A stretch of 64,000 nt of DNA from DAHUXN01 sp050746905 (GTDB lineage: Bacteria; Acidobacteriota; Terriglobia; Acidiferrales; UBA7541). Under the pieces are notes generated by a model that saw nothing but the letters and a program-made list of their open reading frames with translations, did not search any database and was not told the origin of the DNA. The first letter of the stretch is position 1. The number at the start of each line of letters is the position of its first letter. This document shows, piece after piece, positions 34,039 to 43,093 of this stretch. The stretch lies in contig JBOGNJ010000175.1 in assembly GCA_050746905.1 (NCBI GenBank), positions 1-64,000 of the forward strand, in the 5' to 3' direction. Both the position numbers and the translations under genes were made by a program.

Positions 34039-37000
34039 TTAGTTCCGCCGAGCGAATGCAACGGCGGCTCCCGCCACGGCGATCGCGCCTACAGTGAGCC
34101 CCGCTTTCACCATCGATTGTTTCTGGGCTTTCTTTCGGCGATCCACTAGGTGGCTCTCAGGATAGGTGTGTTTTGTGACGCCGGAATTGCGCATTGCGAA
34201 TGATAAAACTTCGGCCGTATGCAGCGCATGGCGATCTGTAAGTTGCGCAATTTGCTCTCTGCAGCTGAAACCGTCTGCTATGAGTAGAGTCGAGGGCTCG
34301 GCACGCCGAACAGCGGGCAACAAAACCCGCTCGCCTACGTTGACGGACAGCTCGTATTTATTTTTTTCAAATCCGAAGGAACCCGCCATCCCGCAACAGC
34401 CCGAATCGAGCAGTTGATATTCGAGCCCCATTTTCCTAAGAATCGCCTGCTCGTCCTTCATTCGCATGATTGCCTTGTGATGGCAATGACCGTGGACCAA
34501 GGCCTTTTTCTTCAAGGTTGGCACCTCAAAATCTTCCTGTCGTTCCAGAAATTCCGATATCGTGAAGGTTTGCTCCTTCAACTTTCGCGCTCGAGGCAGC
34601 GTGGGAAACAACCCCGTGAGTTCATCCCGGAACACAGAACAACAGCTTGGCTCAAGCACGACCATCGGAACGCCGCGATCAATCGCCGGACCGAGCGCGG
34701 ACAGAATGTCTTGAAGATACTGCTTCGCCATGTCCAGAAACCCATAGTCGTACAGCGGCCTGCCGCAACAGAAGTGACGCTCGGGCACGAGTACGTGGCA
34801 GCCCGCGGATTCCAATACTTCTACGGCCGCAATCGCTGTCTCCGGAAAAAAGAAATTGTTGAACGTATCCGGCCACAGAATTACCTGTCGGCCGTCGTTC
34901 TGCCCAGACTTATGCTTCCTAAACCATGCTTTGAAAGTTTGAGCCGCAAAACGGGGTATCGTTCGCTCCGGCGGTACATCGGCCGCCATTTTTGCAAATG
35001 TGCGCGCGAACGGAACCTGCGTGAACAGATTAACTAAGCCCGGAGCCAGCGAAGCCAATCGAGCCCATTTATCGATCCAGCCAAATGCATAGGCGAACCT
35101 GGGGCGGAGCCTGCCTTCCCAATAGTGGGAGAGGAATTCCGCCTTGTACGTAGCCATGTCAACATTGACGGGGCAGTCGCCTTTACATCCCTTGCACGCC
35201 AGGCAAAGATCAAGTGCATCTTTCACGCCGTCATCACGCCAGCCGTCTGCGATCACCTCGCCTTGCAACATTTCGAACAAGGCGTGCGCGCGTCCCCGCG
35301 TCGTATCTTTTTCTTCGTGCGTCACCATAAAACTCGGACACATGGTTGCTTGTTCGCCGGTCCCGGAAAGCCGGCGACACTTCCCCACACCGACGCAGCG
35401 GAGCGTTGCGTGCGCAAAACTTCCGTTATCGTCTGGAAACTTGAAATGAGTCTCCGGTTCGCGCGGGTTGTAGCCGGGCCCGAGACGCAAATTCTCGTCA
35501 ATCCGGTACGCATCAATTATCTTGCCGGGATTCATTTTCCAATCGGGGTCCCAGAGCGATTTGAATTCGCGAAACGCTTGCATCAGCTCGGGACCAAACA
35601 TCTTGCTCAGGAATTCTGCTCGCGATTGTCCATCCCCATGTTCGCCCGAGAATGAACCGTCGTAGCTGACGATCAAGTCAGTCGCATCATCCATAAACGA
35701 GCGGTATTTCCTCACGCCGACTTCCGTGACAAGGTCGAAATCGATTCGGCAGTGGATGCATCCCTGACCGAAATGCCCATAAAGCGCCGGGTTATAATGG
35801 TATTTATCGAAGAGTGCGCGCAGATCGCGGAGATATCGGCCAACTTTTTCCGGTGCAACCGCGGAATCCTCCCAGCCAGGCCAAGTATCTTTCTCCCCGG
35901 GCACGAAGGCCGTCGCGCCAAGGCTCGCTTCTCGAATATCCCACAAATTCTTTTGCTGCTTCTTGTCCACAAGCAGCTTCATGCTCGGTGCATGCGGCTG
36001 TTTACTTAATTTTCGGCATAGTCTCTCGGCTGTTTCCTTGGATTCTTCCTGGGTGGAAGCGCCGAATTGGATGATCAACCAGCCTCGTCCGTCGGGAAGC
36101 AGGTTCAGGTGCTCGCTGTGTAAGCCGCCTTTTTTTTGGATATTTTTGTACAGCCGGTAATCAATGCCTTCCAGTGCAATAGGCTTGAACTCCAGAATGT
36201 CCATCAGATGGTCGGCGGCCTGATATACGTCAGGATAGCCGAGCACCAGAAGGACCCGCTCCGGTTGGTTGTAGATTAAGGTGACTTTGGCCTCCAGAAT
36301 CGTAGCGCACGTGCCTTCGCTCCCCACGAGCGCTCTCGCAATATTCACCATCCCTTTCTCGTTAGGAATTAGTTGGTCGAGGTTATAACCGGAGATTCGA
36401 CGAACAATCTTTGGATAACGTCTTTCAATCAACCCCTGATACTTCTGGCGCAGCGCCTTCAACCCCGCGTAAATCTCCGCCTCTCGGCCAGCGCCTTCCA
36501 TGCGCTGCTGCCATTCCGTTTCGCTGAGCGCTCCGACGCTCATTCGCGTCCCGTCGTAAAGGAGAATTTCCAGGGACTCTACGTTATCTACGGCCGGACC
36601 GTTCATTTGCGCATGCGCGCCGCACGAATTGTTGCCGATCATTCCGCCAAAACAGCAGTGATTGTGAGTAGCGGGATCTGGTGCGTAGGTGAGATCGTAG
36701 GGTTTCGCGGCGTTGACTACGTCGTCGCAGATCGTCCCCGGCTCGACTCGCGCAAAGTGATGGCCCACGTTCAGTTCGATCATTCGATTCAAGTATTTGG
36801 ACCAGTCAATTACGACGGCCGCATTGCAGCATTGTCCCGCAAGGCTGGTGCCGCCGCCGCGAGAAAGCATGGGCGCAGAAAAATTCCGGCAAACTGAAAT
36901 TGTCTCGATTACATCCTCTTGAGTTTTCGGGATTACGACGCCGATCGGCACTTGTCGGTAATTCGAGGCATCAGTCGCGTAAATGGCTCTACTCGCATTG

Positions 37001-37137
37001 TCAAAACGAACCTCGCCTTCGATTTGCTTCAATAGTTCAGCTTCCAGCCCCCGGTAGTCGTTAGCCGCGAATGAATTCGTGCGTTCTCCCGGGACAGGAT
37101 CAGTTTCAATTGAGACGAGGCCATTAGTAGTAGGCAT
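34039..37137 (-). CDS. FAD-binding and Fe-S dehydrogenase (GlcD/GlpC-type fusion) with C-terminal TM helix
   Basis: A 1032-aa two-part enzyme. The N-terminal half is a PCMH-type FAD oxidase (IPKTQEDVIETISVCRN, GGGTSLAGQCCNAAVVID, GGMIGNNSCGAHAQMNGPAV, LVGSEGTCATILEAKVTL). Next come two ferredoxin-like clusters (CVGVGKCRRLSG...CPSF; CLACKGCKGDCPVNVD) and two CCG domains (LEPSCCSVFRDEL, VHGHCHHKAIM, DSGCCGMAGSFGFEK). The layout matches D-lactate, glycolate or D-2-hydroxyacid dehydrogenases passing electrons to the quinone pool. The C terminus (VKAGLTVGAIAVAGAAVAFA then RRN) looks like a membrane anchor. It lies between a ThDP enzyme and the SDR in one run. Confidence 0.9.
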   Translation of the reverse strand: MPTTNGLVSIETDPVPGERTNSFAANDYRGLEAELLKQIEGEVRFDNASRAIYATDASNYRQVPIGVVIPKTQEDVIETISVCRNFSAPMLSRGGGTSLAGQCCNAAVVIDWSKYLNRMIELNVGHHFARVEPGTICDDVVNAAKPYDLTYAPDPATHNHCCFGGMIGNNSCGAHAQMNGPAVDNVESLEILLYDGTRMSVGALSETEWQQRMEGAGREAEIYAGLKALRQKYQGLIERRYPKIVRRISGYNLDQLIPNEKGMVNIARALVGSEGTCATILEAKVTLIYNQPERVLLVLGYPDVYQAADHLMDILEFKPIALEGIDYRLYKNIQKKGGLHSEHLNLLPDGRGWLIIQFGASTQEESKETAERLCRKLSKQPHAPSMKLLVDKKQQKNLWDIREASLGATAFVPGEKDTWPGWEDSAVAPEKVGRYLRDLRALFDKYHYNPALYGHFGQGCIHCRIDFDLVTEVGVRKYRSFMDDATDLIVSYDGSFSGEHGDGQSRAEFLSKMFGPELMQAFREFKSLWDPDWKMNPGKIIDAYRIDENLRLGPGYNPREPETHFKFPDDNGSFAHATLRCVGVGKCRRLSGTGEQATMCPSFMVTHEEKDTTRGRAHALFEMLQGEVIADGWRDDGVKDALDLCLACKGCKGDCPVNVDMATYKAEFLSHYWEGRLRPRFAYAFGWIDKWARLASLAPGLVNLFTQVPFARTFAKMAADVPPERTIPRFAAQTFKAWFRKHKSGQNDGRQVILWPDTFNNFFFPETAIAAVEVLESAGCHVLVPERHFCCGRPLYDYGFLDMAKQYLQDILSALGPAIDRGVPMVVLEPSCCSVFRDELTGLFPTLPRARKLKEQTFTISEFLERQEDFEVPTLKKKALVHGHCHHKAIMRMKDEQAILRKMGLEYQLLDSGCCGMAGSFGFEKNKYELSVNVGERVLLPAVRRAEPSTLLIADGFSCREQIAQLTDRHALHTAEVLSFAMRNSGVTKHTYPESHLVDRRKKAQKQSMVKAGLTVGAIAVAGAAVAFARRN

Positions 37138-37198
37138 GATTCAAACTTTCTAGTCAGGACCTGCGAAACACCGAAGACCTCCGCGGAGAGACGGCGAT

Positions 37199-38947
37199 CT
37201 AGACCATCTCTCGAACTCTATCTGAGGCAATTGTCAGCGCGATTTCCTTCCGATTGGGAGTGCCCTTGGCGAGCGACTTAGCGAGCTTCTCGGCTTGGTC
37301 CCACGTTACCTTGGGTGGCATGGGAGGCTCGTTTGGGTCCACAACCGCCTCGATGAGCACCGGTCCTTTCGTGCGCAGCGCCTCGTCCAAAATGCGCCCG
37401 CACTCGGCGGGTTCTTCAATTCGAAAACCGGTGCCGCCGCACGCTTGCGCGAAGCCGGCGAAGTCAATTGGGTTCAATTCGCAGCCGTATTCCGGATTTC
37501 CCAAGAAAACCATTTGTTCCCATTTGATTTGGCCTAGTGTGTTGTTCTTGATCACGACGATTCGAATCGGCAGTTGATATTTGACCGCGGTCGCAAACTC
37601 GCCCATCAGCATAGTAAATCCACCGTCACCCACGAAACCTACGCATTGGCGGTCTGGATATGCAATCTGAGCGGCAATGGTGTAAGGAAGGCCGTTTGAC
37701 ATTGTCGCCAGTGTGCCGGAGAGTGAATGTTTTTGCTGACTCTTTACCGGAATGTACCGTGCAAACCAAGTGGCAATAGTCCCCGAGTCGCAAGAGATGA
37801 TCGCGTCATCGTCCAATCGCTTTCCCAGTTCCCGCGCCACAACTTGGGGCTTCATGGGCTTTTCTTGCCTCGAACCCCTTTCCCGCATCAGTTCGTTCCA
37901 CTTCTTCATTTCTTTGCGAGCTTTCTTCAAGAAGTCCTGGTTCTTGTTTTGTTTGAGCTTAGGCAGCAGGCCTTCTAAGGCCTTGCGGCAATCCGCCACA
38001 ATGCCCACTTCCACGGGATAGCGAAGACCGATACGCACCGGATCAATGTCAATTTGAACGGCATGCGCCTTGCCAGGAGCGGGATAGAACTCGATGTATG
38101 GGAAAGACGACCCCGCAATGAGAAGAGTATCGCATTCCTCAAGTGCCTCTTGGGAAGCCTTCGTGCCGAGCAGCCCCACTCCCCCTGTTGTGTAGGGACA
38201 ATCATCGGGAACCACGGCCTTGCCAAGCAAAGCTTTGACAATAGGCGCAGCCAGCCTCTCTGCGACGGCGACAACCTCATTTCTCGCATCCAGCGCGCCT
38301 TGGCCCACAAGGATCGCGACTTTCTTTCCGCGGTTCAGAATTTCCGCCGCCCGCAGCAAATCATTCTCCGCGGGCAAGCGTCCGCTTCGCGCTGGAACGC
38401 TCGTAGTGTGGTCGGAAACATTTCGTTTTGATCGCCGATCATACTCTTGGTCCTGAATATCGGTCGGTATGTTGAGATGTGCCACACCTCGAAAATTCAG
38501 CGCGGTGCGGCATGCAAGATCGGTGACGTTCCGGACGTGCGCACTACCCATCACCCTTGTGTTGTACACCGTCACGTCGGCAAACAGTCGGTCAAGGTCG
38601 ACATCCTGTTGAGTGTGAGTGTCGATCAGGTCGTGAAAAGCATGGCCTGTGATTGCGAGTACCGGTTGGCCGTCCAGTTTTGCATCGTAAAGACCGTTGA
38701 GAAGATGAATTCCGCCGGGTCCCGATGTTGCGAGGCAGACGCCCAACTTGCCTGTGTACTTTGCATAAGCGCACGCCATGAACGCAGCCGCTTCTTCATG
38801 TCGGACATGGAGGAAACGGATTTGATCTTGCCGCTTCCGGAGCGCTTCCATCACACCATTGATACCGTCTCCCGGAAGCCCAAACACTTCGGTAACGCCC
38901 CATTCAATCAGCCTGTCAATCAGAACATCCGCAGTCGTTTCTGCCAC
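37199..38947 (-). CDS. Thiamine-diphosphate enzyme, pyruvate oxidase-like (PoxB/YdaP type)
   Basis: A 582-aa ThDP-dependent enzyme. The catalytic Glu lies in HVRHEEAAAFMACAYA after GLPGDGINGVMEAL; the central domain has a Rossmann-like region (VAILVGQGALDARNEVVAVA); the ThDP/Mg motif is GDGGFTMLMGEFATAVKYQL then IVVIKNNTLGQIKWEQM. This arrangement matches pyruvate oxidase and related YdaP proteins more than acetolactate synthase. Start set at GTG 38947, preceded by GGGGGAA; the longer ORF to 39010 lacks an SD. It may convert pyruvate from upstream sugar breakdown to acetate or acetyl-phosphate. Confidence 0.85.
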   Translation of the reverse strand: MAETTADVLIDRLIEWGVTEVFGLPGDGINGVMEALRKRQDQIRFLHVRHEEAAAFMACAYAKYTGKLGVCLATSGPGGIHLLNGLYDAKLDGQPVLAITGHAFHDLIDTHTQQDVDLDRLFADVTVYNTRVMGSAHVRNVTDLACRTALNFRGVAHLNIPTDIQDQEYDRRSKRNVSDHTTSVPARSGRLPAENDLLRAAEILNRGKKVAILVGQGALDARNEVVAVAERLAAPIVKALLGKAVVPDDCPYTTGGVGLLGTKASQEALEECDTLLIAGSSFPYIEFYPAPGKAHAVQIDIDPVRIGLRYPVEVGIVADCRKALEGLLPKLKQNKNQDFLKKARKEMKKWNELMRERGSRQEKPMKPQVVARELGKRLDDDAIISCDSGTIATWFARYIPVKSQQKHSLSGTLATMSNGLPYTIAAQIAYPDRQCVGFVGDGGFTMLMGEFATAVKYQLPIRIVVIKNNTLGQIKWEQMVFLGNPEYGCELNPIDFAGFAQACGGTGFRIEEPAECGRILDEALRTKGPVLIEAVVDPNEPPMPPKVTWDQAEKLAKSLAKGTPNRKEIALTIASDRVREMV

Positions 38948-39111
38948 GTCGTTCCCCCAGACGATGCTACAAGACCTATTTTGTTCCTTCGCGCCACCGC
39001 ATTGCATCAACCGAACTCTGTATACGTCCCGGAAAATACCTGTATTCCTTTCGCAAGTTGCCTGGGAGTGCGAAAATCAATTGGAGTTACGTGAACGGAA
39101 TATGGAGGACT

Positions 39112-40926
39112 ATGTCACGCGCAAAGGCGATTGGTGATTATGCGCTAATGGGAGACTGCGAAACCGCAGCTCTAGTTGCTCGCGATGGTTCCATCGATTG
39201 GTTGTGTGTGCCACGTTTCGACTCGCCTGCCTGTTTTGCTGCGCTCTTAGGATCTCCCGAAAATGGCCGCTGGCTCTTGGCTCCCTCAGCCAAGGCCGCC
39301 ATTTCCCGAAGATATCGCCCGCACACTCTGATACTGGAGACCGTGTTTCAAGTTGCGAATGGGCAGGTGACGTTAATCGACTTTATGCCCCTGCGTGGAC
39401 GCAACTCCAGAATCATTCGCATCGTTCGAGGTGACCGTGGGAGTGTCCAAATGCAAATGGACCTGGTGATCCGCTTTGATTATGGCGTCACTGTTCCATG
39501 GGTGACACAGGCTGACGGATCCCTTACCGCCGTGGCGGGACCCAATCGCTTAATTCTTCGAACATCGGTTCCGACGCAAGGGAAGAACTTTCACACCGTC
39601 AGCGAGTTTATCGTGAAGCCGGGCAAGACCGTTCACTTCGAATTGGAATATGGAAATTCGTTTCAATCCCCCGGTCGCAAGATCAATCCTAAATCTTACT
39701 TGGCGAAGACCGAAAAGTCTTGGAGCAAGTGGGCCTCTCGCGGTAAGTATCATGGACCTTTGGCCGATGCGGTTGAGCGCTCTCTCATAACACTGAAGGC
39801 TCTCACGTACGCTCCAACAGGAGGAATCACCGCTGCTCCCACAACATCATTGCCGGAAAAAATCGGCGGCTCACGCAACTGGGACTACCGATACTGCTGG
39901 CTACGAGACGCAACCTTTGCGCTGCTCGGATTTATTCACGCTGGTTATCATCAGGAAGCGCGAAAATGGAAGGCTTGGCTTGTCCGCTCCGCCGCAGGCA
40001 GCCCCGATCAATTACAAGTCATGTACGGAGTCGCCGGTGAAAGACTCTTGCATGAATGGCAGCTTCCCTGGCTGCGAGGTTACCGTCACTCATCGCCGGT
40101 CCGAGTCAGCAACGCTGCCAGTGACCAGCTTCAACTGGACATATACGGAGAGCTAGCGGATACCTTATATCAGGCTCGAACGGCGACGAAGGGGAAGGAC
40201 CCAGACTTTGCGCTTCAGATCGCTCTCCTGGGGCATTTGCAAAAAATCTGGCGTCGGCCAGACCATGGCATTTGGGAAGTTCGCGATGAAAAGCGGCAAT
40301 TCACGCATTCCAAAGTAATGGCGTGGGTGGCTTTTGATCGCACGATTCGCAGCGCCGAGCGTTTCAAAATAAAAGCGCCACTCGAGAGGTGGCGGGCAGT
40401 CCGGCAAGAAATCCACGATGACGTTTGCCGGCTGGGATTCAATTCCCATTTGGGGAGTTTTGTTCGGTCTTACGGCTCGAAGGACATCGACGCGAGCCTC
40501 CTGTTGCTTCCTATCGTCGGCTTTCTGCCTCCGCTGGATTCTCGTATCGTCGGCACCGTGCGAATGATAGAGAGAAAGCTCATGCGCGGAGGCTTCCTCA
40601 CGCGCTACGCAAGTGCCAAGGGCGGTAGGTATTCACGAGTTAAAGAAGGAGCATTCCTACCCTGCAGTTTTTGGTTGGCCGACTATTACGGGCTTGCTGG
40701 ACGTCGTGACGACGCCGAGCGATTGCTAAAATGCGTCTTGAAAATCCGCAATGATGTTGGGTTGCTGTCCGAGGAGTACTACACAAAAAAGCGTCAGTTG
40801 GTGGGTAACTTTCCTCAGGCCCTATCCCATGTCGCACTCATCAACTCGATCATCAATTTATACAGCCCGCATGGACCCGCTCGGCAAAGGTCAAATTCCA
40901 GTCGGCGGAGCAGTACCCATTCGTAA
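39112..40926 (+). CDS. Glycoside hydrolase family 15 (glucoamylase/trehalase-like)
   Basis: A 604-aa GH15 protein with no signal peptide, so probably cytosolic. The N-terminal beta-sandwich domain (AIGDYALMGDCETAALVARD, IDWLCVPRFDSPACF) is followed by the (alpha/alpha)6 barrel. Visible are GSRNWDYRYCWLRDATFALL in the barrel, EGAFLPCSFWLADYY with the predicted general-acid Glu, and VGNFPQALSHVALI carrying the base region. The start is ATG 39112 with SD GGAGG; an upstream ATG at 39058 has none. GH15 enzymes release glucose from alpha-glucans or cleave trehalose; the substrate is not decidable here. Divergent from the ThDP gene, it may feed the same sugar pathway. Confidence 0.92.
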   Translation: MSRAKAIGDYALMGDCETAALVARDGSIDWLCVPRFDSPACFAALLGSPENGRWLLAPSAKAAISRRYRPHTLILETVFQVANGQVTLIDFMPLRGRNSRIIRIVRGDRGSVQMQMDLVIRFDYGVTVPWVTQADGSLTAVAGPNRLILRTSVPTQGKNFHTVSEFIVKPGKTVHFELEYGNSFQSPGRKINPKSYLAKTEKSWSKWASRGKYHGPLADAVERSLITLKALTYAPTGGITAAPTTSLPEKIGGSRNWDYRYCWLRDATFALLGFIHAGYHQEARKWKAWLVRSAAGSPDQLQVMYGVAGERLLHEWQLPWLRGYRHSSPVRVSNAASDQLQLDIYGELADTLYQARTATKGKDPDFALQIALLGHLQKIWRRPDHGIWEVRDEKRQFTHSKVMAWVAFDRTIRSAERFKIKAPLERWRAVRQEIHDDVCRLGFNSHLGSFVRSYGSKDIDASLLLLPIVGFLPPLDSRIVGTVRMIERKLMRGGFLTRYASAKGGRYSRVKEGAFLPCSFWLADYYGLAGRRDDAERLLKCVLKIRNDVGLLSEEYYTKKRQLVGNFPQALSHVALINSIINLYSPHGPARQRSNSSRRSSTHS

Positions 40927-41011
40927 AGAAGATATCGCGAATCAATCCGTACCCTCCCCCTGAACGACGGGCGGATGCCTTCCGCGAATCAGGGCATTTG
41001 CTCTGTCTGCG

Positions 41012-41959
41012 CTATGGAGCAGATGTTCCCGAGGAGAGAAAATCCGTCAGAACCTTTACAAACTTGGTGGGCTCCTCGAAAAACGGCATGTGGCCGCTCT
41101 TTTCAAAGACTACGAATTTCGAGCCAGGAATGGCCTGGTGAATTTTGTACGCGAGCACTGGCGCAACGTTCATGTCAAAGCGCCCGCACATCACAATCGT
41201 CGGGAAGCGAAATTTGACGATCTCCGGATTAAGGTCGAAGCGCGCGACGTCGTGGTTCACCGCTCGGTTCACTTCGTAATATTCCTTGTCATTGGCCATT
41301 TTGGCCGCGAATTCGTCGCGGCGCTCGAGCGAGTAAAACAGCATTGATTCATACAGAGCGGTGGCGGCTTTCTTGGCCGCGGAGGAATCTTTTTCATTCA
41401 GATCGGAGACGAAGGCGTAGCTATCTTCATGCGCGGTCACGTCGGGGTAAACATCCTTGAATAAAAACAGCGTGTCGCTCCAGCGCGGCGCAGCCGAATC
41501 AACGATAGCGAGATGGCTGACGTGTTCCGGATGGCGCGCGGCGTAAGCCATCACCAGAAAGCCGCCCCAAGAATGACCGAGAAGATCGATTTTGTCGAAG
41601 CCGAGGCGCGCCCGAAGGGCATCGAGGTCATTAATCTGGTCGGCGAGCGTGCAAGATTGTCCGGGCTTGAGCGGCCCAGAGCGGCCGGTGCCGCGCTGGT
41701 CCCACATGACGATGCGGCGGCTTGGCGCGAGCGTGTCCCACGCGTCGGAGACGTGCAGATAATTGTGGTCGAAGCCGGGTCCGCCATTGGCGATAAATAG
41801 TGGCGTGCCCGAGCCGGAGCCGAAAACTTCGTAATAGATCGTCGCGCCGGGCGCGTTGAAGGTGGTGCCGTGCTCGTCGTGAGCTGCGGCCGCAGGGGCA
41901 ATAAGCGCCGTACAAATAATGACGAGGGCGGCAATAATGATCAGATTTCTTGACGCCAC
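41012..41959 (-). CDS. Exported alpha/beta hydrolase (proline iminopeptidase/S33-like)
   Basis: A 315-aa hydrolase starting at GTG 41959 with a signal peptide (LIIIAALVIICTALIAPAAA). The S33 pattern is clear: oxyanion HGGPG-like segment IANGGPGFDHNYL, WDQRGTGRSG, the nucleophile in LLGHSWGGFLVMAYA, the Asp region CGRFDMNVAP and the His in KSGHMPFFEEP. The longer open frame to 42226 would overlap the YdeI gene and lacks a signal at its start, so it was not used; the SD before the GTG is weak. Likely a periplasmic or secreted peptidase/esterase. Confidence 0.8.
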   Translation of the reverse strand: MASRNLIIIAALVIICTALIAPAAAAHDEHGTTFNAPGATIYYEVFGSGSGTPLFIANGGPGFDHNYLHVSDAWDTLAPSRRIVMWDQRGTGRSGPLKPGQSCTLADQINDLDALRARLGFDKIDLLGHSWGGFLVMAYAARHPEHVSHLAIVDSAAPRWSDTLFLFKDVYPDVTAHEDSYAFVSDLNEKDSSAAKKAATALYESMLFYSLERRDEFAAKMANDKEYYEVNRAVNHDVARFDLNPEIVKFRFPTIVMCGRFDMNVAPVLAYKIHQAIPGSKFVVFEKSGHMPFFEEPTKFVKVLTDFLSSGTSAP

Positions 41960-42129
41960 GAGATTTTTGCGAACACGTGTACAAGTCGCATTTGGCACGG
42001 GACGCTCCCGATGAAAATTATTCTGAGTGAGGTTCAGAACCGGGGAGACTAGCACGGCTCGGCGGAACAGGCCAGAGGCGAACGCGTTGCATGTAGTATG
42101 CAATCGCACCGGAGGTGGGGACCGGCGTT

Positions 42130-42678
42130 CTACATATATTTGATACGCTCGTTGCGCGCGGAGAACTCGATCAGCTTGTTCAGACGGCTGAGCCGCGTTT
42201 CTTCTTTCTTGGCGCTGGCGATCCAACCGGACGTCATCCGGCGATAGTACGGCGGAAACTTCGCGAAATTATTCCAAGCCGTGGACTGCTTCCGGAATTT
42301 GAACTCTAGCTCTTTGGGCATTTCGGTTGGCATGACGGGAGTATCGCGCCGCTTTTCCGAGCGGAACGCAGCGAGGCCCGCCGCTGCCATCTTGCCGCTG
42401 GCAATCAGCCGCTCCGCGCGCTCTATATTCGCGCGATTCCACGAGCTGCGCGGCCTTCGTGGGGTGAATCGCTGTGCGTAGCGTGCCTCGTCGATTCTTT
42501 GCGTCTTGCCGTCAATCCACCCGAAGCACAGCGCTTCCTCGACGGCGTCTTCATAGGGAATGCGCGTCTTGCCGGAGCCCTTCTTGTAATAAATGAGCCA
42601 GATTTCGCGGCGCTCGCCGTGATTCTTCTCGAGCCATGCGCGCCACTGGCGCCGGTTCTTGGCATGCAACGTTTTCAT
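42130..42678 (-). CDS. YdeI/OmpD-associated family protein
   Basis: A 182-aa protein starting at ATG 42678: KTLHAKNRRQWRAWLEKNH, GERREIWLIYYKKGSGK, YEDAVEEALCFGWIDGKTQR, YAQRFTPRRPRSSWNRANIE, then a C-terminal helical region with FPPYYRRMTSGWIASAKKEE. These blocks are typical of the YdeI family, linked in some bacteria to bacteriocin or peptide resistance. The open frame upstream overlaps the FmdB gene and is not family-like. Cytosolic. It lies 11 nt downstream of the FmdB gene. Confidence 0.88.
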   Translation of the reverse strand: MKTLHAKNRRQWRAWLEKNHGERREIWLIYYKKGSGKTRIPYEDAVEEALCFGWIDGKTQRIDEARYAQRFTPRRPRSSWNRANIERAERLIASGKMAAAGLAAFRSEKRRDTPVMPTEMPKELEFKFRKQSTAWNNFAKFPPYYRRMTSGWIASAKKEETRLSRLNKLIEFSARNERIKYM

Positions 42679-42689
42679 TGACGATCTGA

Positions 42690-42923
42690 CTAATGGCAGC
42701 CGCAGGAGTGGGGCGTGCACTCGCAGCCGGAAGAGGTAGACGGCGCGCTTGCCGAGGAATTGCGCGCAGACGATCCGTTGCCTGGATGCGCGGCAAAGGT
42801 CGAAAATTGAATCGTCGAGCGCGCGCTGCCGCATTTCGGACATGCGGGCGCGGAGTTTTTGGCGGTTACGATGCGTTCATAGCGCGACTTGCATTTATCG
42901 CAAACGTATTCGTAAATCGGCAT
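42690..42923 (-). CDS. FmdB-family zinc-ribbon protein
   Basis: A 77-aa protein starting MPIYEYVCDKCKSRYERIVT, the exact FmdB N terminus, followed by CPKCGSARSTIQFS. Two CxxC pairs form the zinc ribbon. The tail is Ser-rich and ends SGCECTPHSCGCH, an additional Cys/His cluster that may bind a metal. The start is unambiguous from family alignment; the open frame 37 codons upstream is not real. FmdB-type proteins are thought to act as small regulators, function largely unknown. Confidence 0.88.
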   Translation of the reverse strand: MPIYEYVCDKCKSRYERIVTAKNSAPACPKCGSARSTIQFSTFAAHPGNGSSARNSSASAPSTSSGCECTPHSCGCH

Positions 42924-43093
42924 GTGTGATTCCCTCGTTGAACTTCCCCTGATTATACCTGAAGTTGGAGGCGCAGGAATGCAAGACGCGCGGCGGGGAT
43001 CGACGCGGCCAAGAATGCCAGGCGTGGAGAACATAACATTAACTGAAGCGTATTATAAGAACGTCACTCGAGCGCATGAGGTCCAATTGCACC

